From Campylobacter concisus (GTDB lineage: Bacteria; Campylobacterota; Campylobacteria; Campylobacterales; Campylobacteraceae): DNA of 64,000 bases. A model generated the notes under the pieces. It had not been told where the DNA came from. It saw only the letters and a program-made list of their open reading frames with translations, and searched no databases. Each line of letters begins with the position of its first letter. Positions within the stretch are counted from its first letter, which is position 1. Below, piece by piece: positions 1 to 8,384 of this stretch. The stretch lies in contig NZ_PIRF01000001.1 in assembly GCF_003049705.1 (NCBI RefSeq), positions 310,001 through 374,000 of the forward strand, read 5' to 3'. The translations under genes and the position numbers were made by a program.

Positions 1-23
1 GTCGAATAAATTTTAAAGGATAG

Positions 24-878
24 ATGATGAAATACAAAAAGTTGCTTTTTCCAATAGGAGCTGGAGACGATATCGAGCCAAGAATTTATGGTGCCCTAAA
101 GGTTGCTCAGTGGTTTAACACACATATGGAAATTATGACTTGCCAGCTTGACCCAAGCGTAGTTTATAATATGAAAATGACGCTTCGTGGAGGAGTGCTT
201 TTTGAGGAATTTCTAAAATCAGCTAAATCTGAACTAGCTGTCGAGCATGAAGAGAATGAGAAAATTTTCAATAAAATTTGTGCTGAGCTTGGCATAAAAG
301 TAACTAGTGAAATCATTGAAGATGTTTGCACTGCAAATTTTACGATTCACAGTGGTAAAAGAAGTGCGATAGTGGAGCAAGAGAGTAAATTTTGCGATCT
401 AGTAGTGGCTGCCGTGCCACTTGATGGAAAGATCACTGGTACATTTGAGTCAGCTGTTTTAAAAAGCGGTAAAAATGCGATTGTAATACCTAGAAAAATG
501 CGTGAGTTTAAAGCCGATAATATCCTTGTTAGCTGGACTGGTACGACGCAAAGCTCAAGGGCATTAACAGGCTCGATCGATCTTTTAAAAAAGGCAAAAA
601 ATGTTCAGTGCATTACCTCAAAAGCAAGCCTTGGCGATAATGCCGAACTAAATCTTAAAAAGCTTGAAGAGTACTTCAAAATTCATGGCATATCAGCCAC
701 TTTTGAAGTGATCGCTACCACGATGATACCTGGTGAAGCGCTTTTAAAAGCAGCTATTGATAGAAATGCTGATCTAATCGTTGCTAGCAGATATGGTGAA
801 AATGGTCTTATGGAAATGGTGCTTGGTGGCACTTCAAGATTTTTCTTAGAACACACAAATATCCCAGTTTATCTATAA
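24..878 (+). CDS. Tandem universal stress protein (UspA family)
   Basis: A 284-residue cytoplasmic protein made of two Usp domains in tandem (about residues 1-155 and 160-284). The C-terminal domain keeps the nucleotide-binding pattern G-x2-G-x9-G-(S/T) as GENGLMEMVLGGTS near residues 256-270. The N-terminal domain carries a similar but looser tract ending in VIP near residue 157. Tandem Usp proteins usually bind ATP or AMP and support survival under stress, but the partner here cannot be read from sequence. An AAAGGA box at about 16-21 precedes two adjacent ATG codons (24 and 27); either could be used. It stands alone, followed by a weak GC hairpin at 882-901 and the repeat-rich intergenic region. 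Confidence 0.9.
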   Translation: MMKYKKLLFPIGAGDDIEPRIYGALKVAQWFNTHMEIMTCQLDPSVVYNMKMTLRGGVLFEEFLKSAKSELAVEHEENEKIFNKICAELGIKVTSEIIEDVCTANFTIHSGKRSAIVEQESKFCDLVVAAVPLDGKITGTFESAVLKSGKNAIVIPRKMREFKADNILVSWTGTTQSSRALTGSIDLLKKAKNVQCITSKASLGDNAELNLKKLEEYFKIHGISATFEVIATTMIPGEALLKAAIDRNADLIVASRYGENGLMEMVLGGTSRFFLEHTNIPVYL

Positions 879-944
879 TGGATTGCGGCTTAGTCCGCGA
901 TCTAATTCTTTTTCATTTTATAGATTTTAAATTCCATTCATTCA

Positions 945-1011
945 CAAGAATTGACTACTAAATTTTGGCTTCACTGACCGCTTAGTTCAAATTTTAGAGC
1001 CGAAATTACTC
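945..1011. repeat. 67-bp direct repeat, copy A
   Basis: It begins CAAGAATTGACTACTAAATT and ends CGAAATTACTC. It matches copy B (1244-1310) at 65 of 67 positions, in the same orientation, and the similarity fades just outside both copies. The copies differ at G/A near base 24 and T/C near base 42. It is not coding. Confidence 0.95.
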
Positions 1012-1090
1012 TTTAAAATTCGAGGGAGGCTTTTTTTGAATAGAACGCATGCAGTGCGCCAGCACCATTGCATGCACCTTGAACGTGCGA

Positions 1091-1124
1091 GGGGTTTGGG
1101 GGATTTAAAAAGGGGGATAAGGGG
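1091..1124 (+). other. Four G-tracts, putative G-quadruplex
   Basis: Tracts of 4, 5, 5 and 4 guanines are separated by loops of 3, 9 and 4 bases. The last two tracts also form the left arm of the hairpin at 1108-1160, so quadruplex and hairpin would exclude each other. Such a run is unusual in an AT-rich genome. This is a sequence pattern only; folding is not shown. Confidence 0.5.
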
Positions 1125-1160
1125 ACGGCCTCGTAACTCGAGTCCCCTTGTCTCCCTTTT
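1108..1160. terminator. 18-bp hairpin with A- and T-ended arms
   Basis: The left arm 1108-1125 and right arm 1143-1160 pair over 18 bp with two G-U wobbles. Inside, CTCG (1130-1133) can pair with CGAG (1139-1142) around a 5-nt loop. The arms begin with AAAA and end with TTTT, so the element can act as an intrinsic terminator in either direction. It sits about 330 bp upstream of dnaE and far from the Usp stop, so it may end a small non-coding transcript. Confidence 0.7.
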
Positions 1161-1243
1161 GAATAAAAGAGTTCATAAATTTAAAGTTGGGATTTCAAAA
1201 ATAGAAATTTACTATTTTCAAATTTTAAAACTTAACTCACTCG

Positions 1244-1310
1244 CAAGAATTGACTACTAAATTTTGACTTCACTGACCGCTTAGCTCAAATTTTAGAGCC
1301 GAAATTACTC
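1244..1310. repeat. 67-bp direct repeat, copy B
   Basis: Second copy of the repeat at 945-1011, 65 of 67 bases identical, same orientation, 299 bp downstream. The word GTTCATAAATTT follows immediately at 1311 and also occurs near 1170 between the copies, which suggests local duplication or rearrangement of this intergenic region. Confidence 0.95.
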
Positions 1311-1452
1311 GTTCATAAATTTTAAAATTTACAAGACCTTAATAGCATAGTGTGTCAGATGATAGCGCGCTTTGTTCTTAGCCATAAACTACAAATTCTA
1401 TAAAATTTTAAAGCTCCCATTAAGTTTTCATCAAGCACCTTATTAGCCAAAA

Positions 1453-1463
1453 TTTTGTAAAAT
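1453..1463 (+). promoter_or_regulatory. Probable sigma70 promoter of dnaE
   Basis: TTTTG directly followed by TAAAAT (1458-1463) resembles the extended -10 typical of Campylobacter vegetative promoters, which lack a strong -35. A start site near 1470 would leave a short leader carrying the AAAAAAGGAT ribosome site before the ATG at 1488. Confidence 0.5.
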
Positions 1464-1487
1464 CCACTCATTAAAAAAGGATAAAAA

Positions 1488-4400
1488 ATGAGTGAAAATT
1501 CTAGCTTTACGCACCTGCATTTACACACCGAATACTCCCTACTTGACGGAGCGAACAAGATAAAAGAGCTAGCTCACGTGCTTCATGATAGAGGCGACAC
1601 AGCAGCGGCTATCACAGATCACGGCAATATGTTTGGAGCGATAGATTTTTACAAGGCGATGAAAAAAGAGGGGATAAAACCGCTAATTGGCATCGAAGCT
1701 TACGTTCATAATGGCGAGCAGCTTGATGACAAGAGTACTAAACAGCGCTTTCACCTTATACTAATCGCCAAAAACGAGACTGGCTATAAAAATTTAATGT
1801 ATCTTAGCTCCATGAGCTACATCGAGGGCTTTTATTACTACCCTCGTATAAATAAGAAAATCTTAAAAGAGCACAGCGAGGGCTTGGTTTGTAGCTCTGC
1901 TTGCTTGCAGGGTGAGGTGAGTTGGCATCTAAATTTAAGTGATCGCAATGTGAAATTTGGCGCAAAGGGCTATGAGAGAGCAAAAGAGGTCGCGCTTGAG
2001 TATAAAGAAATTTTTGGAGATGACTTTTATCTTGAGATCATGCGTCACGGCATCGGCGATCAAAAACGCATTGATGATGATATTTTACGCATCGCTAAAG
2101 AGACTGGCATAAAGGTTATCGCTACAAACGATACTCACTACACTTTTAAAGAGCGAGCCGACGCTCATGAGGTTTTTATGTGTATCGCGATGAACAAAAC
2201 TTTAGATGATCCAAACCGACTTCGCCACAGCGTCCATGAGTTTTTTGTAAAAAGCAAAGAGCAAATGAGTGAGCTATTTTTAGATATCCCTGAAGTGATA
2301 GAAAATACCCAAGAGATAGTGGATAAGTGCAACCTTGAGATCAAGCTTGGCAACCCAACTCCGCCAAATTTTAAATTTACACTTGAGTATGCAAAAGAGA
2401 GAAATTTAACCCTCCCAGAGCCTGAAAATAGATATAGCTTTAAAAATGATGCTGTGTTTTTTGAATATGAATGTAGAAAAGGTCTTGAAGAGAGGCTAAA
2501 ATTTGTCCCTGAAAATTTACATGACGAATACAAAAAGCGTCTTGAGATAGAGATTGGCATAATCAATAAAATGAATTTCCCAGGCTATATGATGATCGTT
2601 TGGGACTTCATAAATGAGGCCAAAAGTAGAGGTGTGCCAGTTGGCCCAGGACGTGGTTCTGCGGCTGGTAGCTTGGTCGCTTACTCGCTAAAGATCACCG
2701 ACCTTGATCCGATCCCATACAACCTACTTTTTGAGAGGTTTCTAAACCCAGAACGTGTTAGCATGCCAGATATCGACGTGGATTTTTGTCAAAGCAGACG
2801 TGGCGAGATCATCGACTATGTTACGCAAAAATACGGAAAATTTAACGTTGCTGGCGTTATTACATTTGGTAAATTGCTCGCAAAAGGTGTTATAAGAGAT
2901 GTTGCTAGGGTTTGCGATATGCCTTATGCTGAAGCCGATGCGATGGCAAAGCTAATACCTGATGAACTTGGTATTACGCTAAAAGATGCTTATGAAAAAG
3001 AGCCAAAGATAGCTGAGCTCATCAGCCAAAATCCAAAGGCAGCTAAAATTTGGAAATTTGCACTTGATCTTGAGGGGCTAAATAGAAACGCTGGTCAGCA
3101 CGCAGCAGGTGTCGTTATCTCAAATGAGGAGCTGTGGAACAAAACTCCGCTATTTCGTCAGCCAAACAGCCCAGAAGATCGCTATGTTACGCAGTATAGC
3201 CTTAAATATCTTGAGGATGTGGATTTAATTAAATTTGACTTTCTTGGACTAAAAACACTAACGGTTATCGATAATGCCATAAAGCTGGTAAAACAACGAA
3301 CTGGCAAGGATATCATTTGGGAGCAGATCGATAAAAACGATTCTAATGTTTATAAAATGATACAAAGTGGCCAAGCGATAGGAATTTTCCAAATCGAGGG
3401 CGAAGGCATGAGAAAGCTAGGAACTAGTTTGCGTCCAGACTGCTTCGAGGACATCGTCGCGATGCTAGCACTCTACCGCCCAGGACCGATGGAGAGTGGC
3501 ATGCTCGATGATTTTGTCAAAAGAAAACATGGCGAGGCCGAGATAACCTACTCATTTAAAGAGCTTGAGCCAATCCTTGCGCCAACATACGGCGTTATCG
3601 TCTATCAAGAGCAAGTTATGCAAATCGTTCAAGCCATAGGCGGCTTTAGCCTTGGTGGGGCGGACCTTGTACGCCGTGCGATGGGTAAAAAGATTAAAGA
3701 AGAGATGGACAGGCTAAAGGGTGAGTTTGTAAAAGGAGCTGAGGCAAAAGGGCTAAATGGACAAAAAGCAGACGATCTTTTCGAGCTAATTGTAAAATTT
3801 GCAGGATATGGCTTTAATAAATCTCACTCCGCAGCTTACGCCTACGTCACATTTCAGACGGCTTATCTTAAGGCCTATTACCCAGCTGAATTTATGGCCG
3901 CACTTCTTACAAGTGAAGAGAGCAACGTCGATAAGATCGTTCGCTATATCGATGAGATAAAACGCATAAATATAGACACTTTGCCACCATCTATCAACAA
4001 ATCAACCAAAGAATTTAGCGTCGTTAAAAATGGTGATCATGATGGCATTATCTTTGGGCTTGGTGCGATTAAAGGCGTTGGCGGAGCGGCTATTGAAAAC
4101 ATTATCACTGAGCGTGAAGCAAATGGCGAGTTTAAGAGTATGGACGACTTTGTTTCAAGGATCGATCCATTTAAAGTAAATAAAAAGGTCTTTGAAAGTC
4201 TCATAAAAGCTGGTTGCTTTGATGAGTTTGGCTTTAGTCGTAAGATGCTTATGCAAAATGTAGAAAATATCATAGAAGCTTGCAAGAGTGCTGCTCAGAT
4301 CCGTAAAAATGCAGTTGAGAGTTTATTTGGCGAAGATGAGAGCATGAACGATGTGAAGATAAATTTTGTCACGATAAATGACGAATTTGACATCAAGCAA

Positions 4401-5105
4401 ATTTTAAAATTTGAGCAAGAGAGCGTTGGTATCTACCTCTCAGGCCACCCGCTTGATGATTATAAAGACGAGATCAACAAGATAAAATATACTCTAAGCT
4501 CAGAATTTGAGAGCTTGCCACAAAGTGCTGAAATTTTAGTCGTTGGTAAGATCGAAGACTTTAGCACAAGGATAACCAAAAGTGGCAAGAAAATGGGCAC
4601 TATAAATGTGCTTGATTTTCACGGAAATATCGAGATCGCAGTCTTTGAAAGAGAGCTTGGTAACATCGAAGATATCGTAAAGGACGAGGCAAAACGCGAC
4701 CTGCCTTATGCTTTTAGGATAAATATCACAAAAGATGATCAATTTGTAAGGACAAATTTAAACGAGGTTTATAGCCTAGAAGATGCACAAAATTTAGACT
4801 TTAAGACAAGAAAACTAAAACAAAACTCTAAATTTTCTAAAAATGAAGAAGCTAGCACGCCTCAAAGAGCAAGAGAATATGCCGAGCTAGAGGTACTTTT
4901 ATGCCTTAGTGAGCTTAGCAAAGATAAGATAACTAGCCTTTATAATCTTGGCTATAACGAACATATAAAAAGTGGTACAAACAACGATAAACGTCTTGTT
5001 ATTAAGATAAAAAATGAAAGTACGGCTCAAATTTTTGTCTATAAGACAAAATTTGTTGTAAATGATAGCTTTAAAGAAAAAGCACTTCAAGCAATAGCTT
5101 GCTAA
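1488..5105 (+). CDS. dnaE: DNA polymerase III subunit alpha
   Basis: The replicative polymerase catalytic subunit, 1205 residues, full length for the DnaE1 class. The N-terminal PHP domain starts with HLHLHTEYSLLDG (His9, His11, His13). The polymerase active site shows MPDIDVDF with Asp428, Asp430 and Asp432, and the third catalytic aspartate is Asp584 in KFDFLGLKTLT. The fingers region, a helix-hairpin-helix segment near residues 850-900 and an OB-fold near 1010-1090 follow in the usual order. The ATG at 1488 has a good AAGGAT box and begins the PHP motif at the normal distance. A DUF6882 gene follows 15 bp downstream and may be co-transcribed. Confidence 0.98.
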   Translation: MSENSSFTHLHLHTEYSLLDGANKIKELAHVLHDRGDTAAAITDHGNMFGAIDFYKAMKKEGIKPLIGIEAYVHNGEQLDDKSTKQRFHLILIAKNETGYKNLMYLSSMSYIEGFYYYPRINKKILKEHSEGLVCSSACLQGEVSWHLNLSDRNVKFGAKGYERAKEVALEYKEIFGDDFYLEIMRHGIGDQKRIDDDILRIAKETGIKVIATNDTHYTFKERADAHEVFMCIAMNKTLDDPNRLRHSVHEFFVKSKEQMSELFLDIPEVIENTQEIVDKCNLEIKLGNPTPPNFKFTLEYAKERNLTLPEPENRYSFKNDAVFFEYECRKGLEERLKFVPENLHDEYKKRLEIEIGIINKMNFPGYMMIVWDFINEAKSRGVPVGPGRGSAAGSLVAYSLKITDLDPIPYNLLFERFLNPERVSMPDIDVDFCQSRRGEIIDYVTQKYGKFNVAGVITFGKLLAKGVIRDVARVCDMPYAEADAMAKLIPDELGITLKDAYEKEPKIAELISQNPKAAKIWKFALDLEGLNRNAGQHAAGVVISNEELWNKTPLFRQPNSPEDRYVTQYSLKYLEDVDLIKFDFLGLKTLTVIDNAIKLVKQRTGKDIIWEQIDKNDSNVYKMIQSGQAIGIFQIEGEGMRKLGTSLRPDCFEDIVAMLALYRPGPMESGMLDDFVKRKHGEAEITYSFKELEPILAPTYGVIVYQEQVMQIVQAIGGFSLGGADLVRRAMGKKIKEEMDRLKGEFVKGAEAKGLNGQKADDLFELIVKFAGYGFNKSHSAAYAYVTFQTAYLKAYYPAEFMAALLTSEESNVDKIVRYIDEIKRINIDTLPPSINKSTKEFSVVKNGDHDGIIFGLGAIKGVGGAAIENIITEREANGEFKSMDDFVSRIDPFKVNKKVFESLIKAGCFDEFGFSRKMLMQNVENIIEACKSAAQIRKNAVESLFGEDESMNDVKINFVTINDEFDIKQILKFEQESVGIYLSGHPLDDYKDEINKIKYTLSSEFESLPQSAEILVVGKIEDFSTRITKSGKKMGTINVLDFHGNIEIAVFERELGNIEDIVKDEAKRDLPYAFRINITKDDQFVRTNLNEVYSLEDAQNLDFKTRKLKQNSKFSKNEEASTPQRAREYAELEVLLCLSELSKDKITSLYNLGYNEHIKSGTNNDKRLVIKIKNESTAQIFVYKTKFVVNDSFKEKALQAIAC

Positions 5106-5119
5106 GGCCTGGAGAAGCG

Positions 5120-5796
5120 ATGTTTTTAGATAAGCTTGGCGTAGATAAAAGTAACTGGAGCGAGCTTTTTAGCGCATGTGTTGGCAAAGCGACATTACTT
5201 CAAAAACGTGCATTTAAGCTACTTGTTGAAGGTAGCAACTGGCAGGTTGATTTTGATAGTGGCAAAATTTACTTTGATGGGCGTGAGTTTGACATGCAGT
5301 TTATTGGCTCTGAAAGTTTCTCGTCAAATACGTGGCTTTGGGGTTATGAAAATATAAATGGCTTTGATGAGCGGTTACTCAAGCTTGCAAATAAAGCACG
5401 TGAGTTTGGCGAAAAATTTGGACTTAGTGCATTTAGCACGCCACAAATTTGACCTAGATGAAAATTTCAATGGTCACACGATTAGTATGGTTCTTTGCAC
5501 CGCTTTTAATGAGCAAAATTATTATAGGATAGAGTACGAGGGAGGAGCGGCGTATGTGGCTTTTAGATCAGATGTGGTCTTTGAAGAAGCCAGTGCTTGC
5601 AAATGAGCTTTTAGGCGTAGTAAATGAGTGTTTAAGCAGCTACGAGCTAGATCACAAAATCTTTATAAAAGGACTTTTGCTAAGCTGTGATATGAAATTT
5701 AGCGAAAGCCCTAATGAAATCGTATCGAATAAATACGAGCTTAGCTTTAAATTTGACGAGCTAAATAGGCTCATAAATATTTCAAGTAAGCTTTAA
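5120..5796 (+). pseudogene. DUF6882-family protein, broken by two frameshifts
   Basis: Three overlapping open frames on the same strand together spell one protein of about 224 residues. The first part (GSESFSSNTWLWGYENING) carries the FxGS...TWLW signature of DUF6882. The first break is at the T-run 5448-5450: dropping one T gives ...FSTPQIDLDENFNG, while the existing frame stops at TGA 5450-5452. The second break lies between about 5570 and 5606, where VVFEE must join PVLANELLG. The ATG at 5120 follows GGAGAAGCG. No function is known for the family. The 3' end overlaps the convergent hydrolase gene by 3 bp. Whether this is decay or assembly error cannot be told from sequence. Confidence 0.75.
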
Positions 5797-6455
5797 AATT
5801 TAATACCATTTACCACATCAGCGCCAAGTGCTAGCTTCATATGAAGAGAAAACATCTCGTGGTAAAAATCGCCATTATGTCCTGGTATATCGTACGTTTG
5901 CGTAAGATCAAACGGCACGATAACTCTTGATTTTTTATTATATTCATTGGCTCGTAGTTTAAGATAACTAACGCACTGATAAACGCACATATCAGTGCAA
6001 TCCCCAGTGACTATAAAGGTGTCTAGCTCTGGATGCTCTTCTAAGAATTTCTCAAATTCTTTATTAAACGCAATGCTTAAAGAGTTTTTATAAAATGTCT
6101 TGAACTCTTTAAAAAAGCTTAGATTTTCTATCTCTTTTACGGTTTTTATCTCATTTGTATCAAGTATGGCATGTGGCAGAAAATTCTCAAATTCTTTTGA
6201 ATCACTGGTGTGCCTATCTTCTATAAGGATAAAATTTCTAAAGCCAAAATCTTTCCACGCTCTATCAAAAAGTGTCGCGATCCCTTTTGATAAGGCAGCC
6301 ACTCTTTGACTAGCGAGCGCACCACTACCAGCAAAAGCCTCTATCATATCGATGCAAATAAATGCAACATTTTTTGCTCCATCGTTTGAAATTTCTCTCA
6401 AATCAAGCGTTTGAAGAGATTTTTTAAAAGCCTCAAGTTCGTTTTGTATGTTCAT
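5793..6455 (-). CDS. Nicotinamidase/isochorismatase-like cysteine hydrolase
   Basis: A 220-residue protein of the isochorismatase-like fold. The catalytic aspartate is Asp36 in ICIDMIEAF, a lysine is likely Lys123 in FYKNSLSIAF, and the nucleophile is Cys157 in TGDCTDMCV. The family includes nicotinamidase PncA (nicotinamide to nicotinate, NAD salvage) and other amidases. PncA is the most likely role but the substrate is inferred. A longer frame exists upstream, but the ATG at 6455 has AAGGAG at the right distance and starts the homologous region. It lies directly downstream of flgS with a 2-bp gap, so it is probably in the same transcript. Confidence 0.85.
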   Translation of the reverse strand: MNIQNELEAFKKSLQTLDLREISNDGAKNVAFICIDMIEAFAGSGALASQRVAALSKGIATLFDRAWKDFGFRNFILIEDRHTSDSKEFENFLPHAILDTNEIKTVKEIENLSFFKEFKTFYKNSLSIAFNKEFEKFLEEHPELDTFIVTGDCTDMCVYQCVSYLKLRANEYNKKSRVIVPFDLTQTYDIPGHNGDFYHEMFSLHMKLALGADVVNGIKF

Positions 6456-6457
6456 TC

Positions 6458-7441
6458 TTACTCCTTTATTGGTAAATTTATGCAAAATGTTTTTGGATTT
6501 AGCGTGATCTCGATACTGCCTTTGTGAGCCTCTATGATCTGCAAACACAGATGCAGTCCAAGGCCGTTTCCTTTTAGCTTGCTGCTTTTAAATGGCTCAA
6601 AAACTATAGCTTTGTCTTTGATAGGTTCGCCACTATCGTAAATGATAAATTTATGCTCACTCGGTGTTTTTTCATAGCTTAAAATGATCTCTCCTTCATC
6701 ATCATCGCTCTCTTCGATGGCATCAATGGCATTAAATAAAATATTTTGAAAAACGATGGCAAGTAGATCAAGGTCACCCATATATTTGCCATCTGGAAAT
6801 TCTAGGCTAAATTTAATATCCTTTGAATAGTCGTAAAAATTTATAGCCTCTTCGCACTCTTTTTTAAGCCGCGAAAAGTCAAAAATTTGCGCATTTATGT
6901 TAAGGCCTTTTGTGAAAAGTAGAGTGGCTTTGATTATGCGTTCGACTCGCCATGTAGCTTTTTGTATTTGATTTACGATAGGCTTTGTGCGTTCATCAGC
7001 TCTTTTAAGTAGAGTTGAAGCTAAAAGCGAGATAGAGCCCACTGGATTTCTGATCTCGTGGGCTAGGTGAGCTGCTACTTGGCCCATAGAGGCAAGGCGC
7101 TCGGTGCGTTTTTCTACTGTTATGTTTGTTGCAGAGATTATTAGTTTATTGTCTTTAGAGCTTGTTTTAAAAAGATAAATTTGCCCATCTACATTTATCT
7201 CGCCCTCTTTTTTTGGTATCTCTTTAAAAATTTTACCAAGTCTTACTGCTTCTGAGTTTTGTAAAAAGATCTCATCATTTTCATCTAATACCCAGATAGC
7301 ATTTGGCAGAATTTCCACAATATCTTTAATGAAATTTTGCAAGTTTGCGTAAGATGATGTTAAATTTTTATATTCATTTTCTATCAGATAAGTCTGCTCT
7401 ATCAGGCTTTTTAAGCCAGCTTGAATATCGTGTTCGTTCAT
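6458..7441 (-). CDS. flgS: Flagellar two-component sensor kinase FlgS
   Basis: A 327-residue soluble histidine kinase without transmembrane segments. It has an N-terminal coiled segment, a PAS-like domain (about 35-105), a HisKA domain with the phosphoacceptor His128 in AHEIRNP, and a HATPase_c domain with NAIDAIEES, DSGEP and GNGLGL motifs. In C. jejuni, FlgS phosphorylates FlgR, which activates sigma54-dependent genes for the flagellar rod and hook. The N-terminal text GLxSLIEQTYLIENEYK agrees with my memory of Campylobacter FlgS. FlgR is not in this window. It overlaps the DUF234 gene by 4 bp (ATGA-type coupling) and precedes the hydrolase gene. Confidence 0.85.
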   Translation of the reverse strand: MNEHDIQAGLKSLIEQTYLIENEYKNLTSSYANLQNFIKDIVEILPNAIWVLDENDEIFLQNSEAVRLGKIFKEIPKKEGEINVDGQIYLFKTSSKDNKLIISATNITVEKRTERLASMGQVAAHLAHEIRNPVGSISLLASTLLKRADERTKPIVNQIQKATWRVERIIKATLLFTKGLNINAQIFDFSRLKKECEEAINFYDYSKDIKFSLEFPDGKYMGDLDLLAIVFQNILFNAIDAIEESDDDEGEIILSYEKTPSEHKFIIYDSGEPIKDKAIVFEPFKSSKLKGNGLGLHLCLQIIEAHKGSIEITLNPKTFCINLPIKE

Positions 7442-8274
7442 TTTAAAAGTTCCTCAAAATCGCTAATTTCATAAAGCCTTAGCCTTTCATCCTTTAAATT
7501 TCTTAGCTCGCTACTAAATCCACTCTTTGAAAAAAGAGCAATAATATCTGGCCTGATATTTAGTTTTTCGCATTTTTTTAATAGTAAATTTAGCACGTTT
7601 TTACAAACCTTTCTCTCTTTGTATTTTGCCTCGCCGACTATGATCTTGCCACCTATATTTAATAGCATATCAAGCTCTATATTTCTGCTCCAAAAGCTAC
7701 TTAAAAATATGCCATTAATCATAAATTTTTTTGCCATGAGTTCACCGCATAAAATTTCAAATCCAAGGCTTGCATATTCGTCAAATTCCTTTTTTATGAT
7801 GGCTAAAATTTCATCATTTCTACCAGCTTTTAGCAAGCTTAAATTTGGCTCTATAAATCTAAACCAAAACCTTGAAAAATGGCTATTAAAATGTATTTTA
7901 TCCTCAACTTTATAGCCCCTTTCTTCTTTTTTTAGCATTTGGTTTTTTGATCTTTTTGGAAGTACTTCTCTACTTTTTTCTAGCAGTAAAAAATTCTTTT
8001 CAAAAAGCTTTGCGTAGACTTTGCTAGCTAGGCTTTGAGGTAAAATTTTATTTACATTAAATTTTTTTCTATCGCTTCGTGCGAGTTTTATGAGGGCAGA
8101 TTTTATAGCATCGTTTGTATCGGATTCGAAGTAAAATTTTGGCATCAAGGCTAAGAAGTTGTTTAAAATTTCAGCCTCGATCGCTTCAAAAACATCATAA
8201 TATGAGTGCTTTAAATCAAACTCATCAAAGACGAGATGAAATTTAATAAGTTCATTTATATCTAGGTGTTTCAT
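7438..8274 (-). CDS. DUF234 protein with PD-(D/E)XK-like domain
   Basis: A 278-residue protein. The second half begins with SHFSRFWFRFIEPN, the hallmark entrance of DUF234, and carries RNIELDMLLNIGG then IVGEAKYK, matching the D...ExK core of the PD-(D/E)XK nuclease fold (about residues 195-225). DUF234 is normally the C-terminal part of an AAA-type ATPase; here no Walker A or B is present, and the N-terminal 100 residues look like a helical/winged-helix remnant. It is translationally coupled to flgS (4-bp overlap). No cellular role is known. The acidic and lysine residues look intact, so it may bind or cut nucleic acid, but that is inference. Confidence 0.65.
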   Translation of the reverse strand: MKHLDINELIKFHLVFDEFDLKHSYYDVFEAIEAEILNNFLALMPKFYFESDTNDAIKSALIKLARSDRKKFNVNKILPQSLASKVYAKLFEKNFLLLEKSREVLPKRSKNQMLKKEERGYKVEDKIHFNSHFSRFWFRFIEPNLSLLKAGRNDEILAIIKKEFDEYASLGFEILCGELMAKKFMINGIFLSSFWSRNIELDMLLNIGGKIIVGEAKYKERKVCKNVLNLLLKKCEKLNIRPDIIALFSKSGFSSELRNLKDERLRLYEISDFEELLK

Positions 8275-8352
8275 TCGCTCAAATGTTGATTTTAAAGCTT
8301 TTATATTGGCTCCTTTATTTGGGCATTGTAGTATATTTTAGCTAAAGTAATC

Positions 8353-8358
8353 TATAAT
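8353..8358 (+). promoter_or_regulatory. Sigma70 -10 box for the first aminotransferase gene
   Basis: A perfect TATAAT lies 26 bp upstream of the TTG start at 8385, with AAGGG at 8373-8377 as ribosome site. It would drive the aminotransferase-thiD-thiE run. Confidence 0.65.
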
Positions 8359-8384
8359 GCTACGCAAAAAACAAGGGTTGTGAT

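Larger units (their letters stand above)
879..1487. other. 609-bp intergenic region with repeats and strong RNA structure
   Basis: No convincing protein gene. From left to right it holds a 7-bp GC hairpin (882-901, weak terminator for the Usp gene), repeat copy A (945-1011), a G/T-rich stretch, an inverted GCATGCA/TGCATGC pair (1047-1075), four G-tracts (1091-1124), an 18-bp hairpin (1108-1160), repeat copy B (1244-1310), then the dnaE promoter region. A 74-codon open frame at 1036-1260 runs through the hairpin and half of the repeat and looks fortuitous. The region may encode a small RNA or be a remnant of a mobile repeat. Confidence 0.7.

Noticed and set aside
1108-1160. Possible tRNA, because the 3' arm contains CGAGTCCCC
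   Set aside because: It resembles a T-arm for a few bases only; there is no acceptor stem, D-arm, anticodon arm or CCA end around it.
1036-1260. 74-codon open frame in the intergenic repeat region
   Set aside because: It runs through the long hairpin and into repeat copy B, has no ribosome site, and its translation (Arg/His-rich then Phe/Lys) looks like structured DNA read by chance.
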